Shown here: in pieces, positions 52,309 through 62,552 of the stretch
How the letters are laid out: each line of letters opens with the position of its first letter
How positions within the stretch are numbered: position 1 is the stretch's first letter
Source of the DNA: Gammaproteobacteria bacterium
Lineage (GTDB): Bacteria; Pseudomonadota; Gammaproteobacteria; Pseudomonadales; Ketobacteraceae
Length of the DNA: 64,000 nucleotides
Assembly: GCA_013178375.1 (NCBI GenBank)
Contig: JABLXQ010000009.1
Coordinates: 18,347-82,346, forward strand
Reading direction: 5' to 3'
Translations under genes and position numbers: made by a program
The notes under the pieces: generated by a model
Told to the model about the DNA's origin: nothing
The model's database searches: none
The model's input: the letters and a program-made list of their open reading frames with translations, nothing else

Positions 52309-52674
52309 TCACACCAGGCTGTGCAGGCCCACCTGATTGCCTTCGGTGTCCTCGATCAGGGCGATGAAACCGTGCGGCGCGATCGATGTACGGCCCTGCA
52401 ACACCTTGCCCTTGCAGCCCGGCACCCGGGCGATCACCGCATCCAGCTTGCCTTCCACGTTCAGATAGACGCGGGTGGCGGTACCGGCACTTACCGGTTC
52501 TTCCGACGCGGTGATGCAGCCGCCGACGCCGCTGGCAGGATCATGGGGAAAGATGCCCATGGGCTGGCCCATGCCGGTCACCAGTTCCAGATGGGTATCC
52601 AGGGCCTTTTCGTAGAAATCGCGGGCGCGGTCGAAGTTGCTGACAAAGATTTCAAACCAGTTGATGGCGTTCAT
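52309..52674 (-). CDS. VOC-superfamily (glyoxalase-like) protein
   Basis: A 121-residue protein with the two babb modules of the vicinal oxygen chelate fold: WFEIFVSNFDRARDFYEKAL at the N-terminus and KGKVLQGRTSIAPHGFIALIEDTEGNQVGLHS at the C-terminus, where DTEGNxxGLH ends with the usual metal-binding region. The first module has Glu in place of a first His. AAGGAAG precedes the ATG. It stands 82 bases upstream of the WYL gene, which may control it. The substrate is unknown. Confidence 0.85.
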   Translation of the reverse strand: MNAINWFEIFVSNFDRARDFYEKALDTHLELVTGMGQPMGIFPHDPASGVGGCITASEEPVSAGTATRVYLNVEGKLDAVIARVPGCKGKVLQGRTSIAPHGFIALIEDTEGNQVGLHSLV

Positions 52675-52784
52675 GTTCGTGCTTCCTTTGCTGTGGGTTA
52701 TGGAGGCCCCATTCTGGCAAAGGGCTACTGACAGCCTTCTGTCAGTAGTGGTGCGGGTGAACCAACAGAATCTGGAAGAAAAAG

Positions 52785-53060
52785 TTACTGCAGATCGTTG
52801 CAGGGGTGGCCGGGCTGGCAGGTCTGCGCCATGTCCTGGCTTGTTGCCGGCTGTGCCTGGTTCGCGACCGGCGTTGTGGACTGGGCGGTGGCATCAGGGG
52901 TGGATTGAGGCTGGGTGGCGGTCGACGCGCGAGGCTTGGGCTTGGCGGCAGCGGCGGCAGCCGGCTTGGCCTCCCACTGGCTACGATCAATTTCGTAGAT
53001 CCCGGCGGCCGAAGCAAAACCGCTGAGAAGACACAACGGCAGTACGTAATACAGTTTCAT
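52785..53060 (-). CDS. Small secreted Ala/Pro-rich protein
   Basis: A 90-residue protein with a signal peptide (LYYVLPLCLLSGFASA) and a mature part of low complexity: Ala, Lys and Pro, then Thr, Gln and Pro. It ends with CQPGHPC, two cysteines that could form a small disulphide loop in the periplasm. ATG 53060 is preferred over one six codons upstream. No family was recognised. It may be a small envelope linker; this is not supported beyond its composition. Confidence 0.6.
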   Translation of the reverse strand: MKLYYVLPLCLLSGFASAAGIYEIDRSQWEAKPAAAAAAKPKPRASTATQPQSTPDATAQSTTPVANQAQPATSQDMAQTCQPGHPCNDLQ

Positions 53061-53213
53061 GCTGATTCCCCCGTGCAATCCCCTTCATATTTAGCACAGG
53101 CGTTTTTGGTACGAAAGTCTACTTTGATAAATTTCTCAATAAACTTTACTGAACGGCAGTCACCCGGCCCGACAGAAACCGCCAGGCATGTTGCGGATGC
53201 AGGAAGGCCGAAT

Positions 53214-56009
53214 TCAGGACGCGGCGGACGTTTCCTGCGCGGCATCCGGCGCAGCAGGGCAATAGCGGGCAATTTCCTCATAAAAACGCGGGCGGCGGAT
53301 CGGTTTTTCCAGGCAGGCGTTGAAACCATTCGCCAAGTATTGATCCACCTCGTTTGCCATTACGTTGGCGGTGCAGGCAATGATGGGGCCTTCATATCCG
53401 TAACTGCGCAGCAGGCGCGTCGCGGTGATGCCACTGATCACCGGCATTGAAACATCCATCAGGATCAGGTCCGGCTTGTGGCGCAACGCATACAGCATCG
53501 CCTCGGCACCGTTGCTGGCAATTTCGATGCGGGCGCCGGTGCGCGCCACCAGATTGCGCACCAGCTGCTGGTTCACCACGTTGTCTTCTGCGTACAGGAT
53601 CGTGCCTGTCAGGTGCGGCAATTGCACAGAAGCAGCGGCAGTTTTTCCCGGGCAGACGTCTGCCAGCGACTGCAGCATGACCACACCCGCCAGTGTGCGC
53701 GCCGGCAGCGTTACATAAAACGTCGAACCGTGATCGAGTTCGCTTTCCACCCGCACGCTGCCGCCCATCAAAGCCAGTAGCTGGCGCACGATGCTGAGCC
53801 CCAGCCCGGTGCCGCCATATGCGCGCGCGGTGGAAATTTCCGCCTGGGTGAACGCATCGAATATGCGGCCCTGCTGCGCGGGCGTCATGCCGATGCCGGT
53901 GTCGATCACGGCCAGTTGCAGTTGGTCGGTGTCTGCACTGTAGCAAACGCGCAATGTCACGCTGCCACGCTCGGTGAACTTGAGCGCGTTGCCCAGCAGA
54001 TTGTGGATCACCTGTTTCAAGCGGGTGGCGTCGGTGACGATGGTTTTCGGCAACGGCAGCTGCAGATCCAGTTTGAATTCCAGCCCCTTCGAGCTGATGC
54101 GCTTGCCGAACACGGACTGGATGTCGTTCACCAGATCCACCAGATCGGTGGACAGTGCTTCCAGCTGCAGCTTGCCCGCCTCGATCTTCGACAGATCCAG
54201 AATGTCGTTGATGATGTCGAGAAGGTGATGACTGCTGCGCACGATGGTATCCACCGATTCGCGGAATTCCTGGCCGCTGAGATTCTCGTCGCGCACATCC
54301 TCGGCAAAACCGATGATGGCAGTGAGCGGCGTGCGGATTTCGTGGCTCATGTTGGCCAGGAATGCGCTTTTTGCCGTGGTGGCGGCTTCTGCCTGCTGCT
54401 GCGCCAGCTGGGCCTGCTCCTTGGCTTTCGATTCGCTGATATCGTGCAGCACGCCGTCAAAACGGCGCTGCCCGTCCTTGCGCGAAGCCCGCAGCGACAG
54501 GCTGACCCACACATTGCGTCCGCCGGCGCCGTGCAACTGGCATTCAAAGGCGTGCACCTGGTCGGATTGCTGCAACAGCTGCTGCAAGCGGTCGCGCGCA
54601 CGAACATCACAGAAGCGTGACCACAGCGGATCAGTCTGCGATCCGTCCGGCGCCAGATCCAGCAACGCGGCACAGGCCGGATTGCATTGCAGGATGCGGC
54701 CTTCCTCGTTCATTTCAAAAATACCGTCGAGTGATTTCTCATACAGGTCGCGATACTGCGCCATGTGCTCCACGGTTTTCTGCTGCGCGCTGATGGTGTC
54801 CTTCTGCATGTGACTCATGCGGTCCGACAGCGCCACCGACAATGCCAGCACCTGGATCGCCAGTCCGATTTCCGCCGCATGAATGGTGATGGGATTCATC
54901 GGCAGCGCACCCAGGGTGGCAAAAATCAGGATCACGCCGCCACCGAGAAACACGAACCAGCCCAGCACGAACAGTTTGGCCATCTGCATCTTGTTGAGCC
55001 AACAGTCGATACCGACGGCATATTGAGTGAGAAAGGCAATCAGCAAAATCCACAGCGCGAAATACAGTGACTGCTGTTCCGGCAGGATGAAACAGATCGC
55101 CGCACCGACCAGCGACAAGCCCACCCAGGCACTCAGGCAGCGGTGCAGCAACGGCGTGTGCACGCGGGTCTGCAGGAAATGCTGGGTGAACAGAATGGAA
55201 AAGATCGACAGAAAATTATCCAGCAGCGGACGAATCACCAGATTCACCTCCGGCCATTCCGGCCACAGGTACTGGAACGCGATGCCGGACGCATAGGCAC
55301 GGTGCAACGCACCACTGCCCAGCATGCCCACGTAATACAGATAACTGAGGCTCTGCACGCGCCAGCCGATCAGGATGTTGTAGATCCCCATGATCAGGCT
55401 GAGGCCAAACAGCATGCCATAAAACAGCGTGGCCTGGTTCTGTTCGACATAGTACTGGCGCGGCGTCCACAGTCGTATCGGCAATTGCATGGTGCTGGCA
55501 GTGTCGATGCGAATCCAGAATTCGTGCACTTCGCCGGGCAGCAGGTGCACCGGCAGCACGAAAGAGGGACCAGGAAACGGCCGCTGCGCGAACGGAATCG
55601 TGTCGCCCATGCGGTACGTCGCCACCGCCTTGCCATTCACCAGATGATGCAGCTGGATGTCATCCAGGATGGAATCCATGATGTCGAGATACAGCACCGG
55701 ATTGGCGGCGGCATCGAAATCCGCATCCACTTCCACCAGTACGCGAAACCAGTGCGCGGGCTGCGCCACGCCGGCATTGAATTCGTCCGGCGCGCGACGG
55801 AAGCGGTTCTGCACATAAAAACTTTGCGCCTGCTCCAGCGTAGCAGTGCGGCTCTCGTCTTCGAAATACCAGACGGGCGGGCGGAACTCGCCATCGGCGA
55901 TGGCGGCGGTGGTCAGCGTGTAATTGCTGGCAGCCCACGCGAACGGCATCGGCGACAGCAAGCCGGCGATCAGTGCCAGCCAAATCAAAACACCGGTTCG
56001 TCGCAACAT
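53214..56009 (-). CDS. Hybrid sensor histidine kinase with 7TMR-DISM sensor
   Basis: A 931-residue membrane sensor. After a signal sequence, residues 30-180 form an extracellular 7TMR-DISM domain ([23 protein letters not shown]). Seven hydrophobic helices fill about 185-400. A PAS domain follows ([22 protein letters not shown]), then HisKA with His556 in MSHEIRTPL, an ATPase domain with N, G1 and G2 boxes ([31 protein letters not shown]), and a receiver domain with Asp852 in LMDVSMP. No partner response regulator is adjacent. Transport or lipid-related genes upstream suggest an envelope signal, but the ligand is unknown. Confidence 0.93.
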   Translation of the reverse strand: MLRRTGVLIWLALIAGLLSPMPFAWAASNYTLTTAAIADGEFRPPVWYFEDESRTATLEQAQSFYVQNRFRRAPDEFNAGVAQPAHWFRVLVEVDADFDAAANPVLYLDIMDSILDDIQLHHLVNGKAVATYRMGDTIPFAQRPFPGPSFVLPVHLLPGEVHEFWIRIDTASTMQLPIRLWTPRQYYVEQNQATLFYGMLFGLSLIMGIYNILIGWRVQSLSYLYYVGMLGSGALHRAYASGIAFQYLWPEWPEVNLVIRPLLDNFLSIFSILFTQHFLQTRVHTPLLHRCLSAWVGLSLVGAAICFILPEQQSLYFALWILLIAFLTQYAVGIDCWLNKMQMAKLFVLGWFVFLGGGVILIFATLGALPMNPITIHAAEIGLAIQVLALSVALSDRMSHMQKDTISAQQKTVEHMAQYRDLYEKSLDGIFEMNEEGRILQCNPACAALLDLAPDGSQTDPLWSRFCDVRARDRLQQLLQQSDQVHAFECQLHGAGGRNVWVSLSLRASRKDGQRRFDGVLHDISESKAKEQAQLAQQQAEAATTAKSAFLANMSHEIRTPLTAIIGFAEDVRDENLSGQEFRESVDTIVRSSHHLLDIINDILDLSKIEAGKLQLEALSTDLVDLVNDIQSVFGKRISSKGLEFKLDLQLPLPKTIVTDATRLKQVIHNLLGNALKFTERGSVTLRVCYSADTDQLQLAVIDTGIGMTPAQQGRIFDAFTQAEISTARAYGGTGLGLSIVRQLLALMGGSVRVESELDHGSTFYVTLPARTLAGVVMLQSLADVCPGKTAAASVQLPHLTGTILYAEDNVVNQQLVRNLVARTGARIEIASNGAEAMLYALRHKPDLILMDVSMPVISGITATRLLRSYGYEGPIIACTANVMANEVDQYLANGFNACLEKPIRRPRFYEEIARYCPAAPDAAQETSAAS

Positions 56010-56104
56010 GGAGGGACTCGGAAATCAAAAATGCAGGCACGGGAAAGTGCACTAAAACCCTTGCTTTAACGCTAGTCAACACCACCCGGTCTGGCAAGCG
56101 TGTT

Positions 56105-58555
56105 TCAGCCCGGCGGCGTAGCGGATATTGCCGGCAGCTTCGGCGCATCCTGTTGTTTTGGCAGCACAAAAGAGGCCAGCACCGGCAACAGCCAGATCGC
56201 GCCCACCATATTCCACAGAAACATGAACGTCAGCAGCAGGCCCATGTCCGACTGGAATTTGATGCCGGAGAAAATCCAGAAGCCCACGCTCAGGCTGAGG
56301 GTCAGGCAAGTGAAGACAACCGAGCGGCCGGTGGTGCGCAGGGTCTCGCGATAGGCGCTGCGCAGATCCATTCCCGTCGCCAGAAACCGCATCAGCTTTG
56401 CGTACAGATAAATGCCGTAGTCCACGCCGATGCCCACCCCCAGTGCAATCACCGGCAATGTGGCCACCTTGACGCCGATGCCGAGCAATGCCATCAACGC
56501 CTCGCACAGCAGCGACGTCAGCACCAGCGGCAACACGATGCACACCACCGACTGCCAGCTGCGGAACGACAGCAGCACCATCACGCCCACCACGCCATAC
56601 ACCAGCAACAGAATGCGCAGTTGCGCCTCGGCGATGGTCTGGTTGGTGGCAGCCTCCACCCCTGCGCTACCGGACGCCAGTACAAAGCGCGCGATGTTGC
56701 TGTCATTTTCCCGCGCAAAGGCCGCCACTGCCTGCACCGCCCGTTCCAGCGTCGCCGCCCGATGATCATCGAGAAATACAAATACCGGCACCAGCGTGCA
56801 GGCCACGTTAGTGAATCCCGCCGGCAGATAGATCATGCTGCCGTTGAGAATGGCCGGCACCTGGGGCAGCGACGACCATTTCATATTGCCTTCATTGAAA
56901 CCCGTCACCACATGCTTGGCCACCGTCACCAGCGACGCAGTGGAATCCACCCCTGCCACATTTTCCATATGACCCATGAAACGGTCGATGCGGCTCAGCA
57001 CCGGGTAACCGGAACATTGCATCGGTGCGGTTTCCACCATCACCACCAGCACATCGGCGCTGACGGAATAATTCGCGGTGATAAAGGCGTTGTCGCGGTT
57101 GTAGCGCGAATCCGGATGCAGTTCCGGCGCGCCGGCATCCAGATCGCCGATCTGCAGATCCTGGCGGAAATACCAGCCCGCCGCCGCCAGTACCAGCGCC
57201 AGCAACAGCGACACCACGGCCGCTGGCCGCGTGGTCAGGCCAGCGATCAGCGGCCAGACCGGATTCACCTGCTGCGTTTTCTGCTGGCGGTGCCGCACCG
57301 CCGCCGGGCTGACACCGATGTACGACATCACCACCGGCGCGAATACCAGTTTGGTGAAAATGATCACCGCCACCCCCACACTGGCAGTGATGGCCAGCTC
57401 GCGAATCACGCCGATATCGACAAACCACAGGGTAACAAAGCCGATGGCATCGCTGATCAGCGCCAGCAAACCGGCCACAAACAGCGTGCGAAAACTGTTG
57501 CGCGCCGCGGTCATGTCGGATTCGCCCTGCGCCACCCGCGTCATCATTTCATTGGTGTACTGCACACCATGACTGACGGAAATGGCGAACACCAGAAACG
57601 GTACCAGCATGGAATAGGGATCGATGCCGAACTGGATCGGTTCCAGGGTGGGATACTGCTCGATCAGCGCGCGCCAGAGTTCACCCTGGCGGAATTCGCC
57701 CATGGCCTTGCGCAGCAGCGTGACGATGCCCAGCTGCCACACCACCGCCATCACCGCGCCGACGATGATCACCGCTGCGCTGCGCACGCAACGGCTGTCC
57801 AGCACCAGCAGGTGAAAAGTGATGAGCAGCATCGCCACGAAAAACACCAGCACGCCTTTCACCGCTTCGATCAGGTCGCCGATTTTCTTGGCGAATCCGA
57901 TCACATGGATTTTGACGTCTTCGGATTCAAAGCGATCACGGATGCCGGTTTCGATCTGTTCCGACAGCAGTTTGTAATCAATTTTTTTGTCGTCATCGAG
58001 GCTGTCCTCGTCGAACTCGATCAAGGGCAGATAGATGATGGCGGAGCGCAGGTCGTCGGCCACCAGCACGCCAAGGTGATCGGATTTCAACACGTTCTGG
58101 CGCACCTGCTCCAGCGCCGCCGGCGAGCCGTCGTATTCCGGCGGAATTACTTCACCGCCGCGAATGCCATCCACATCCACTTCCGACCAGCGCACGTTGG
58201 CGGTCCAGAGGGATTTCATTCGCCCCTTGTCGACACCCGGCAGATAGAACGCCTCGTCCGACACCTGGCGCAGGATTTCCAGGAAGTCCTTGTCGAAAAT
58301 ATCGCCCTGGGTATTTTCCACCGCGATGCGGATGTCGTTGCCCAGGCTGAGATCGTCGCGGTGGCGGAAAAAATTGCGGATGTAGTCGTGGCCGAGGGGC
58401 ACCATTTTTTTCAGGTTGCTGTCCACCTCGATGTCGAACACCTGATAGCCAAAAAAAATCGACAGTGCCACCACCACCAGCAGGATCGGGGCACGCAGGC
58501 CAAACACGATTTTTTCCAGCAGACTTTCAGTTTCCGACATGCGGGTTTCCGACAT
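56105..58555 (-). CDS. RND-superfamily transporter (MMPL type)
   Basis: An 816-residue inner membrane protein with two halves, each with one helix, a large periplasmic loop (about residues 50-230 and 430-620) and five helices. Typical sequence includes FLVFAISVSHGVQYTNEM in the first half and LGVGIGVDYGIYLYAKLM in the second, with the Asp of the proton relay. It belongs to the MMPL/hopanoid-exporter branch rather than AcrB. The start is ambiguous: ATG 58555 and ATG 58540 lie in a 15-bp tandem repeat, each with its own GGAAA. Members of this branch often work with DUF1302 and DUF1329 proteins, which are encoded at 26645-30052. Confidence 0.9.
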   Translation of the reverse strand: MSETRMSETESLLEKIVFGLRAPILLVVVALSIFFGYQVFDIEVDSNLKKMVPLGHDYIRNFFRHRDDLSLGNDIRIAVENTQGDIFDKDFLEILRQVSDEAFYLPGVDKGRMKSLWTANVRWSEVDVDGIRGGEVIPPEYDGSPAALEQVRQNVLKSDHLGVLVADDLRSAIIYLPLIEFDEDSLDDDKKIDYKLLSEQIETGIRDRFESEDVKIHVIGFAKKIGDLIEAVKGVLVFFVAMLLITFHLLVLDSRCVRSAAVIIVGAVMAVVWQLGIVTLLRKAMGEFRQGELWRALIEQYPTLEPIQFGIDPYSMLVPFLVFAISVSHGVQYTNEMMTRVAQGESDMTAARNSFRTLFVAGLLALISDAIGFVTLWFVDIGVIRELAITASVGVAVIIFTKLVFAPVVMSYIGVSPAAVRHRQQKTQQVNPVWPLIAGLTTRPAAVVSLLLALVLAAAGWYFRQDLQIGDLDAGAPELHPDSRYNRDNAFITANYSVSADVLVVMVETAPMQCSGYPVLSRIDRFMGHMENVAGVDSTASLVTVAKHVVTGFNEGNMKWSSLPQVPAILNGSMIYLPAGFTNVACTLVPVFVFLDDHRAATLERAVQAVAAFARENDSNIARFVLASGSAGVEAATNQTIAEAQLRILLLVYGVVGVMVLLSFRSWQSVVCIVLPLVLTSLLCEALMALLGIGVKVATLPVIALGVGIGVDYGIYLYAKLMRFLATGMDLRSAYRETLRTTGRSVVFTCLTLSLSVGFWIFSGIKFQSDMGLLLTFMFLWNMVGAIWLLPVLASFVLPKQQDAPKLPAISATPPG

Positions 58556-58560
58556 GCAGT
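58531..58560 (-). repeat. 15-bp tandem duplication at the RND gene start
   Basis: TTTCCGACATGCGGG (58531-58545) and TTTCCGACATGCAGT (58546-58560) share their first 12 bases. Read on the minus strand, each copy supplies GGAAA, an ATG and the codons for MSET, so the gene has two equivalent start sites five codons apart. Confidence 0.85.
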
Positions 58561-58654
58561 TTCCGGGGCGCGAGCGGCCAACGGACAGACAGCGATTTCT
58601 CAAGCATAGCTGCCGGCCCGGGGCCCGGAACCAGGGCGTGGAAAAAAACTCAGC

Positions 58655-61609
58655 TCACTGCGGTTCCAGCGCCAGCGCGCAGATTCGGCCAGACAGACCA
58701 CCGGCAGCGGTGACTGGCAGGTCGATGCGTTCATGGTCAAAAGACGCCTCTTCCACCAGAAACTGTTTGATCGCCTGTGCCCGTTGTTCCGCCAGTTCCT
58801 TCAGTTCCTGCTGGGCGACGGACTGGCGCGCCGCCACGTCCGCCCACATCAGCTGGAACACGGCCTGCTGCAACGCTGCATCCTGCAGATCCGGTTGGGA
58901 TTTACGCAATTCATCCTCGCGATCATCCGCATCCGCCAGATCCAGATCGTCCGCCAGATCTTCCAGTTCGTCGCGGTTGTCTTCGTCGTCCAGCCAGTTC
59001 GCCGGATCAAACGAGTCCGCCGGCTTGCCCCGTTCGGCCGCCACCAGTTCCATTACCCGCTGCCGCTGCAGCGCCGGGCCGTCCTCCGCCATCAGCGCGT
59101 TACCGTTGACGTTGAGTCCGATCTCGGATCGCTCCGCCAGCGCCTTCGCCAGTTGCCGCAATTTTTCCTGCCCGGCGTCGTCCAGTTGCGCACTGCCGGC
59201 GGCAAATTCGATTTCACCCAGATCCTCGCGCCCGCCCGCCAGCGAACCCAGCAGCTGGAACGGCGAGGTAGCCGCTTTCACCAGAATATTCAGCAGCGCC
59301 TTGCCCACCAGACCGAACACGCTGAAACCCGGGTCATCCAGATTGCCGCTCACCGCCAGATCCAGATCGATCACGCCGCGATTGTCGCGCAACAGTGCCA
59401 GGCCCAGTCCCACCGGCGCATCCACTGCCAGCTCGCTGGCCACCGGATCACCCAGGTACAGATTGCGCGCCACGATATGGCTCTTGCCATTTAGCTGGCG
59501 CTCCTTCAGTTCATAGCGGGATTCTATAACCAACTTTCCGCTGCGCAGCGTGTGGCCAATGTAGGTGCCGGTGTAAGGCGACAACGATGGCATATCCAGG
59601 CCCTGCAAACGGTTGGTGATAATGAAACCCGGTTGCTGGTCCAGCGGCGCCAGCGTGCCCTTGATGCTCAGCGGTGCGTAGCGGTCCAGCTTGGCCTGCA
59701 GTTCAAACGGCACCGGCTTGCCGCCACTGCTGCGCAACTCGCCCAGGCTGACATCCATCGCCGTCAGGCTGGTTTTGAACACGGGGTTGATGCTGTCATC
59801 GCGCAGGCGGGTGTTGCCCTGCTCCACGCGAATCTGGCCGATGGAAAATTGCCAGGGTTGCTCCGGTTCTGCTGCCGGATCTGCGGTTGAATCAGCTTCT
59901 TTTTCAGCAAACGGTTTCATCAGCGTGGCCAGGTTCACCTGCTTGTCGGCGGCAATTTCCACAGTCAGATCCGGCTTCGCCAGCGTGACATTGTCGATGC
60001 TCAGGCGTTTGGCCTTCAGATCCAGCTGCAACGGATTCAGTGTCAGCGCCTGCCATTGCAGCAGGCTCTTGCCAGTGCGGGTGTCGTTGCCTGCCAGATC
60101 GCGCACATCCACTTTCATATTGAGGGTCATCGGCGCTTCGTCACCGGCCGGCATGTTCAAATCGCCGTTCACATCCAGTTCGCCGCTCAGCAATTGCAAA
60201 TGGGTGGACGCCTGCACATAGGGATTGAACGGCAGCAACGACAGTGCCTGCAGCTGATACTGCAACTGCAGTGCAAACGGTGACGGCGTCAGGTTGCCGT
60301 TCAGTTGCAGCGTGCCACTGTCGTTCAATCGCGCGGTCAACGTCAGCGGCACCTGCGCGCCTTCTTCCAGACGGACGTCCTTCAATTGCAGCGATAGATC
60401 CGACAGGGTTTGTTGCGCGGCCATGCCGTTTGTTTGATCGAGGAAGGTCAGGCTACTGCCCGCCAACTGCACATCGGCGATCTGCACTTTCCAGGGATTT
60501 TTTTCCTGGGCGGGCGAAGAGGCCGGAGCAGTTGCGTTATCTGCAGCAGGCGCTGGCAACAGCGGCGCAAACCGCAACACGCCCTGCGCATCGCGCCACA
60601 GATGACTGTCGATGCTGTCGAACCGCACCTGCGCCACCTTCACATCCTGCTGCGCCAGATCCAGTTCGATTCCGTTCGCGCTGATTTTTCCGGCGCGCAG
60701 CAAGGGTGGCTCGGTCACGCTGTCATCCAGCGCCAGATCCGCCAGTTCCACCTGACCATCGCGCAACAAGACCTGCAGCACCCTCTCCTGTTGCGTCATC
60801 TGCAATTGCAGGCTGAAACCCAGCGTGCCGCCGGCCACTTTCAGCGGCACCTGGTTTTCCACGAAGTCAGCGAATTTGGCCAACCGGATGCCATTGGCCT
60901 TGAGTGCGCAATTCACTTGCAAAGGATCGACGCGATATTCGCCCGACAAATCGAGCGCGCCACCACCGGGGACTTTCGCGCGCACATGAAACGGATTGAG
61001 GCGGTCGTCGCCGGTGGCCAGGTACAGGTTCTGCACACCGATGTCGATATTGTCCACCTCGGACCGCGCCGGTTTACTGCCACTGGTGTCATCGATACTG
61101 AAGATACCGTCAAGGATGCGGATGTCGTCAATGCGGATCGCCAATGGCTTGCCCGGGGTTTCCTCTGCCGCCTGTGGTTCCGGCGCCGCACTGTTGGTGG
61201 CCAGCCGGTGCAGGATGTCGCTGAAATTGAAATCGGTTTTGCGCCGCTCGATGGCGATGTGCGGCCCGTCAAGTTGCACGCCTTCCAGCTTCACCTGCCA
61301 GCCGAACAGGGAACCCCAGGCCCCCAGGTCCACAAACACGCGCTGCCACGCCAGCAATGGCTGCTGCGGCCGGTCGGCGATGCTGAAATTTTCCACCGTC
61401 AGCGCCAGTGCAAACGGATTGAAGGCAATTTTTTCCACCGTGATTTCGCGCCCCAGCATCTGCGCCACATCGGTTTGCACCACATCCTTGAGCTTGCCGG
61501 GCAGATACAGATACGCCAGCGCCACATACAGGCCATACAGCAACACCAGCACCGCCAGCAGCCAGAGCGGCCAGCGGCGGCGGGTCAGAAAGGCAGGAAG
61601 GGATGGCAC
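58655..61609 (-). CDS. DUF748-family AsmA-like envelope protein
   Basis: A 984-residue protein with one N-terminal membrane helix (WLLAVLVLLYGLYVALAYLYL) and a long periplasmic body of beta strands with the DUF748 patterns INPFALALTVENFSI-like (FNPFALALTVENFSI) and AATSPFQLLGSLAGGREDLG. The C-terminal region after EFAAGSAQLDDAGQEKL resembles the OmpA-like segment usual in this family. AsmA-like proteins are tied to lipid movement between membranes by general knowledge. It lies 99 bases upstream of the RND transporter gene on the same strand, consistent with a shared role in lipid or hydrophobe handling. Confidence 0.88.
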   Translation of the reverse strand: MPSLPAFLTRRRWPLWLLAVLVLLYGLYVALAYLYLPGKLKDVVQTDVAQMLGREITVEKIAFNPFALALTVENFSIADRPQQPLLAWQRVFVDLGAWGSLFGWQVKLEGVQLDGPHIAIERRKTDFNFSDILHRLATNSAAPEPQAAEETPGKPLAIRIDDIRILDGIFSIDDTSGSKPARSEVDNIDIGVQNLYLATGDDRLNPFHVRAKVPGGGALDLSGEYRVDPLQVNCALKANGIRLAKFADFVENQVPLKVAGGTLGFSLQLQMTQQERVLQVLLRDGQVELADLALDDSVTEPPLLRAGKISANGIELDLAQQDVKVAQVRFDSIDSHLWRDAQGVLRFAPLLPAPAADNATAPASSPAQEKNPWKVQIADVQLAGSSLTFLDQTNGMAAQQTLSDLSLQLKDVRLEEGAQVPLTLTARLNDSGTLQLNGNLTPSPFALQLQYQLQALSLLPFNPYVQASTHLQLLSGELDVNGDLNMPAGDEAPMTLNMKVDVRDLAGNDTRTGKSLLQWQALTLNPLQLDLKAKRLSIDNVTLAKPDLTVEIAADKQVNLATLMKPFAEKEADSTADPAAEPEQPWQFSIGQIRVEQGNTRLRDDSINPVFKTSLTAMDVSLGELRSSGGKPVPFELQAKLDRYAPLSIKGTLAPLDQQPGFIITNRLQGLDMPSLSPYTGTYIGHTLRSGKLVIESRYELKERQLNGKSHIVARNLYLGDPVASELAVDAPVGLGLALLRDNRGVIDLDLAVSGNLDDPGFSVFGLVGKALLNILVKAATSPFQLLGSLAGGREDLGEIEFAAGSAQLDDAGQEKLRQLAKALAERSEIGLNVNGNALMAEDGPALQRQRVMELVAAERGKPADSFDPANWLDDEDNRDELEDLADDLDLADADDREDELRKSQPDLQDAALQQAVFQLMWADVAARQSVAQQELKELAEQRAQAIKQFLVEEASFDHERIDLPVTAAGGLSGRICALALEPQ

Positions 61610-61672
61610 GGCGGAAAGTCCTTGTCGCAGCGGAAAGGACGCATTATACCTGCGCGATTTCAGTTCAGCCGG

Positions 61673-62542
61673 TCAAAAATCAAAACCCACACCCATATGG
61701 AACACCCACGGGTCCACCGTCACATCCACGGTGGCATCGCCCACCCGGGCCACTTCATAGGTGGGCAGATCCGGCGTTTCCACCCAGATATCTTCCACGG
61801 TGGCGGTGGTCTCCAGCCCGGCGATGTATTTCACGTCGGCGTTCACCCACCAGTCGCCCCAGAAGTTGTATTCCACACCGCCCTGCAAGACGAAACCGAA
61901 CACGTCGTCGATTTCCAGCGACGGCTCCCCCACAGCAGTGAGCACCGGATTGGTGACTTCACCATCGTACGTGATCATGTAGGCAAGGCCGGCGCCCACA
62001 TAGGGCCGCAACGACTGCTCCAGGCCAAAGCGGTACACCAGCGTCACCACCGGCGGCAGCACCTTGCTTTCACCGAATTCCTCACCCAGGGGCGGCACCC
62101 CGGTGGGAATGTTGCCCAGGGCATAAGGCGCGATGGAGTCGGTGGTCAGCGTGCCGGCGGTCTTGAATTCCACCGTGAACGGCAGCGCCAGGATGGTTTC
62201 CAGGGCCAAGTGGCCGTCGCCCCAGGGCAGGGTCCAGCCGATGATCACGCTGGGAAAATCCACATCCTCCACGCTGGCGCCAGAGCCTGCGATGGGGCCA
62301 TTGTCCACCGCCAGGTCAGCGGGGCCGCTCACATCCTCCAGGTAAACTTCGCTGCTGGAGGAATCCGGAGCCAGCAATGTATAACCGGCGCGGAAATAAA
62401 ACGGCTTTTCTCCCGGCGCAAAGCCCAGCCAGTCGGTCTTGATGTGGCTCCAGTAGCCCGCGTCCGCAGTGGCATCGTCAGCCTGGACGATACCGCTCAG
62501 TGCCAACCCGAACAGCGCCAGTGCGATTGATTGCATTTTCAT
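61673..62542 (-). CDS. OmpW-family outer membrane beta-barrel
   Basis: A 289-residue outer membrane protein. The signal peptide ends GIVQA before DDATADAG. OmpW features are PPVVTLVYRFGLEQSLRPYVGAGLAY, GFVLQGGVEYNFW, VNADVKYI and the closing DPWVFHMGVGFDF with terminal Phe. OmpW proteins form small eight-strand barrels with a hydrophobic channel, thought to admit small hydrophobic compounds. ATG 62542 has GAGGA seven bases upstream; the ATG at 62548 is too near. It follows the Ig-like gene by ten bases, so they are cotranscribed. It is somewhat longer than E. coli OmpW because of a loop near residues 100-150. Confidence 0.9.
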   Translation of the reverse strand: MKMQSIALALFGLALSGIVQADDATADAGYWSHIKTDWLGFAPGEKPFYFRAGYTLLAPDSSSSEVYLEDVSGPADLAVDNGPIAGSGASVEDVDFPSVIIGWTLPWGDGHLALETILALPFTVEFKTAGTLTTDSIAPYALGNIPTGVPPLGEEFGESKVLPPVVTLVYRFGLEQSLRPYVGAGLAYMITYDGEVTNPVLTAVGEPSLEIDDVFGFVLQGGVEYNFWGDWWVNADVKYIAGLETTATVEDIWVETPDLPTYEVARVGDATVDVTVDPWVFHMGVGFDF

Positions 62543-62552
62543 GTTCATTTCC

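Noticed and set aside
55973..58609. Open frame of 878 codons antisense to the RND transporter gene
   Set aside because: His/Gln/Arg-rich with no recognisable fold, opposite an intact transporter gene.
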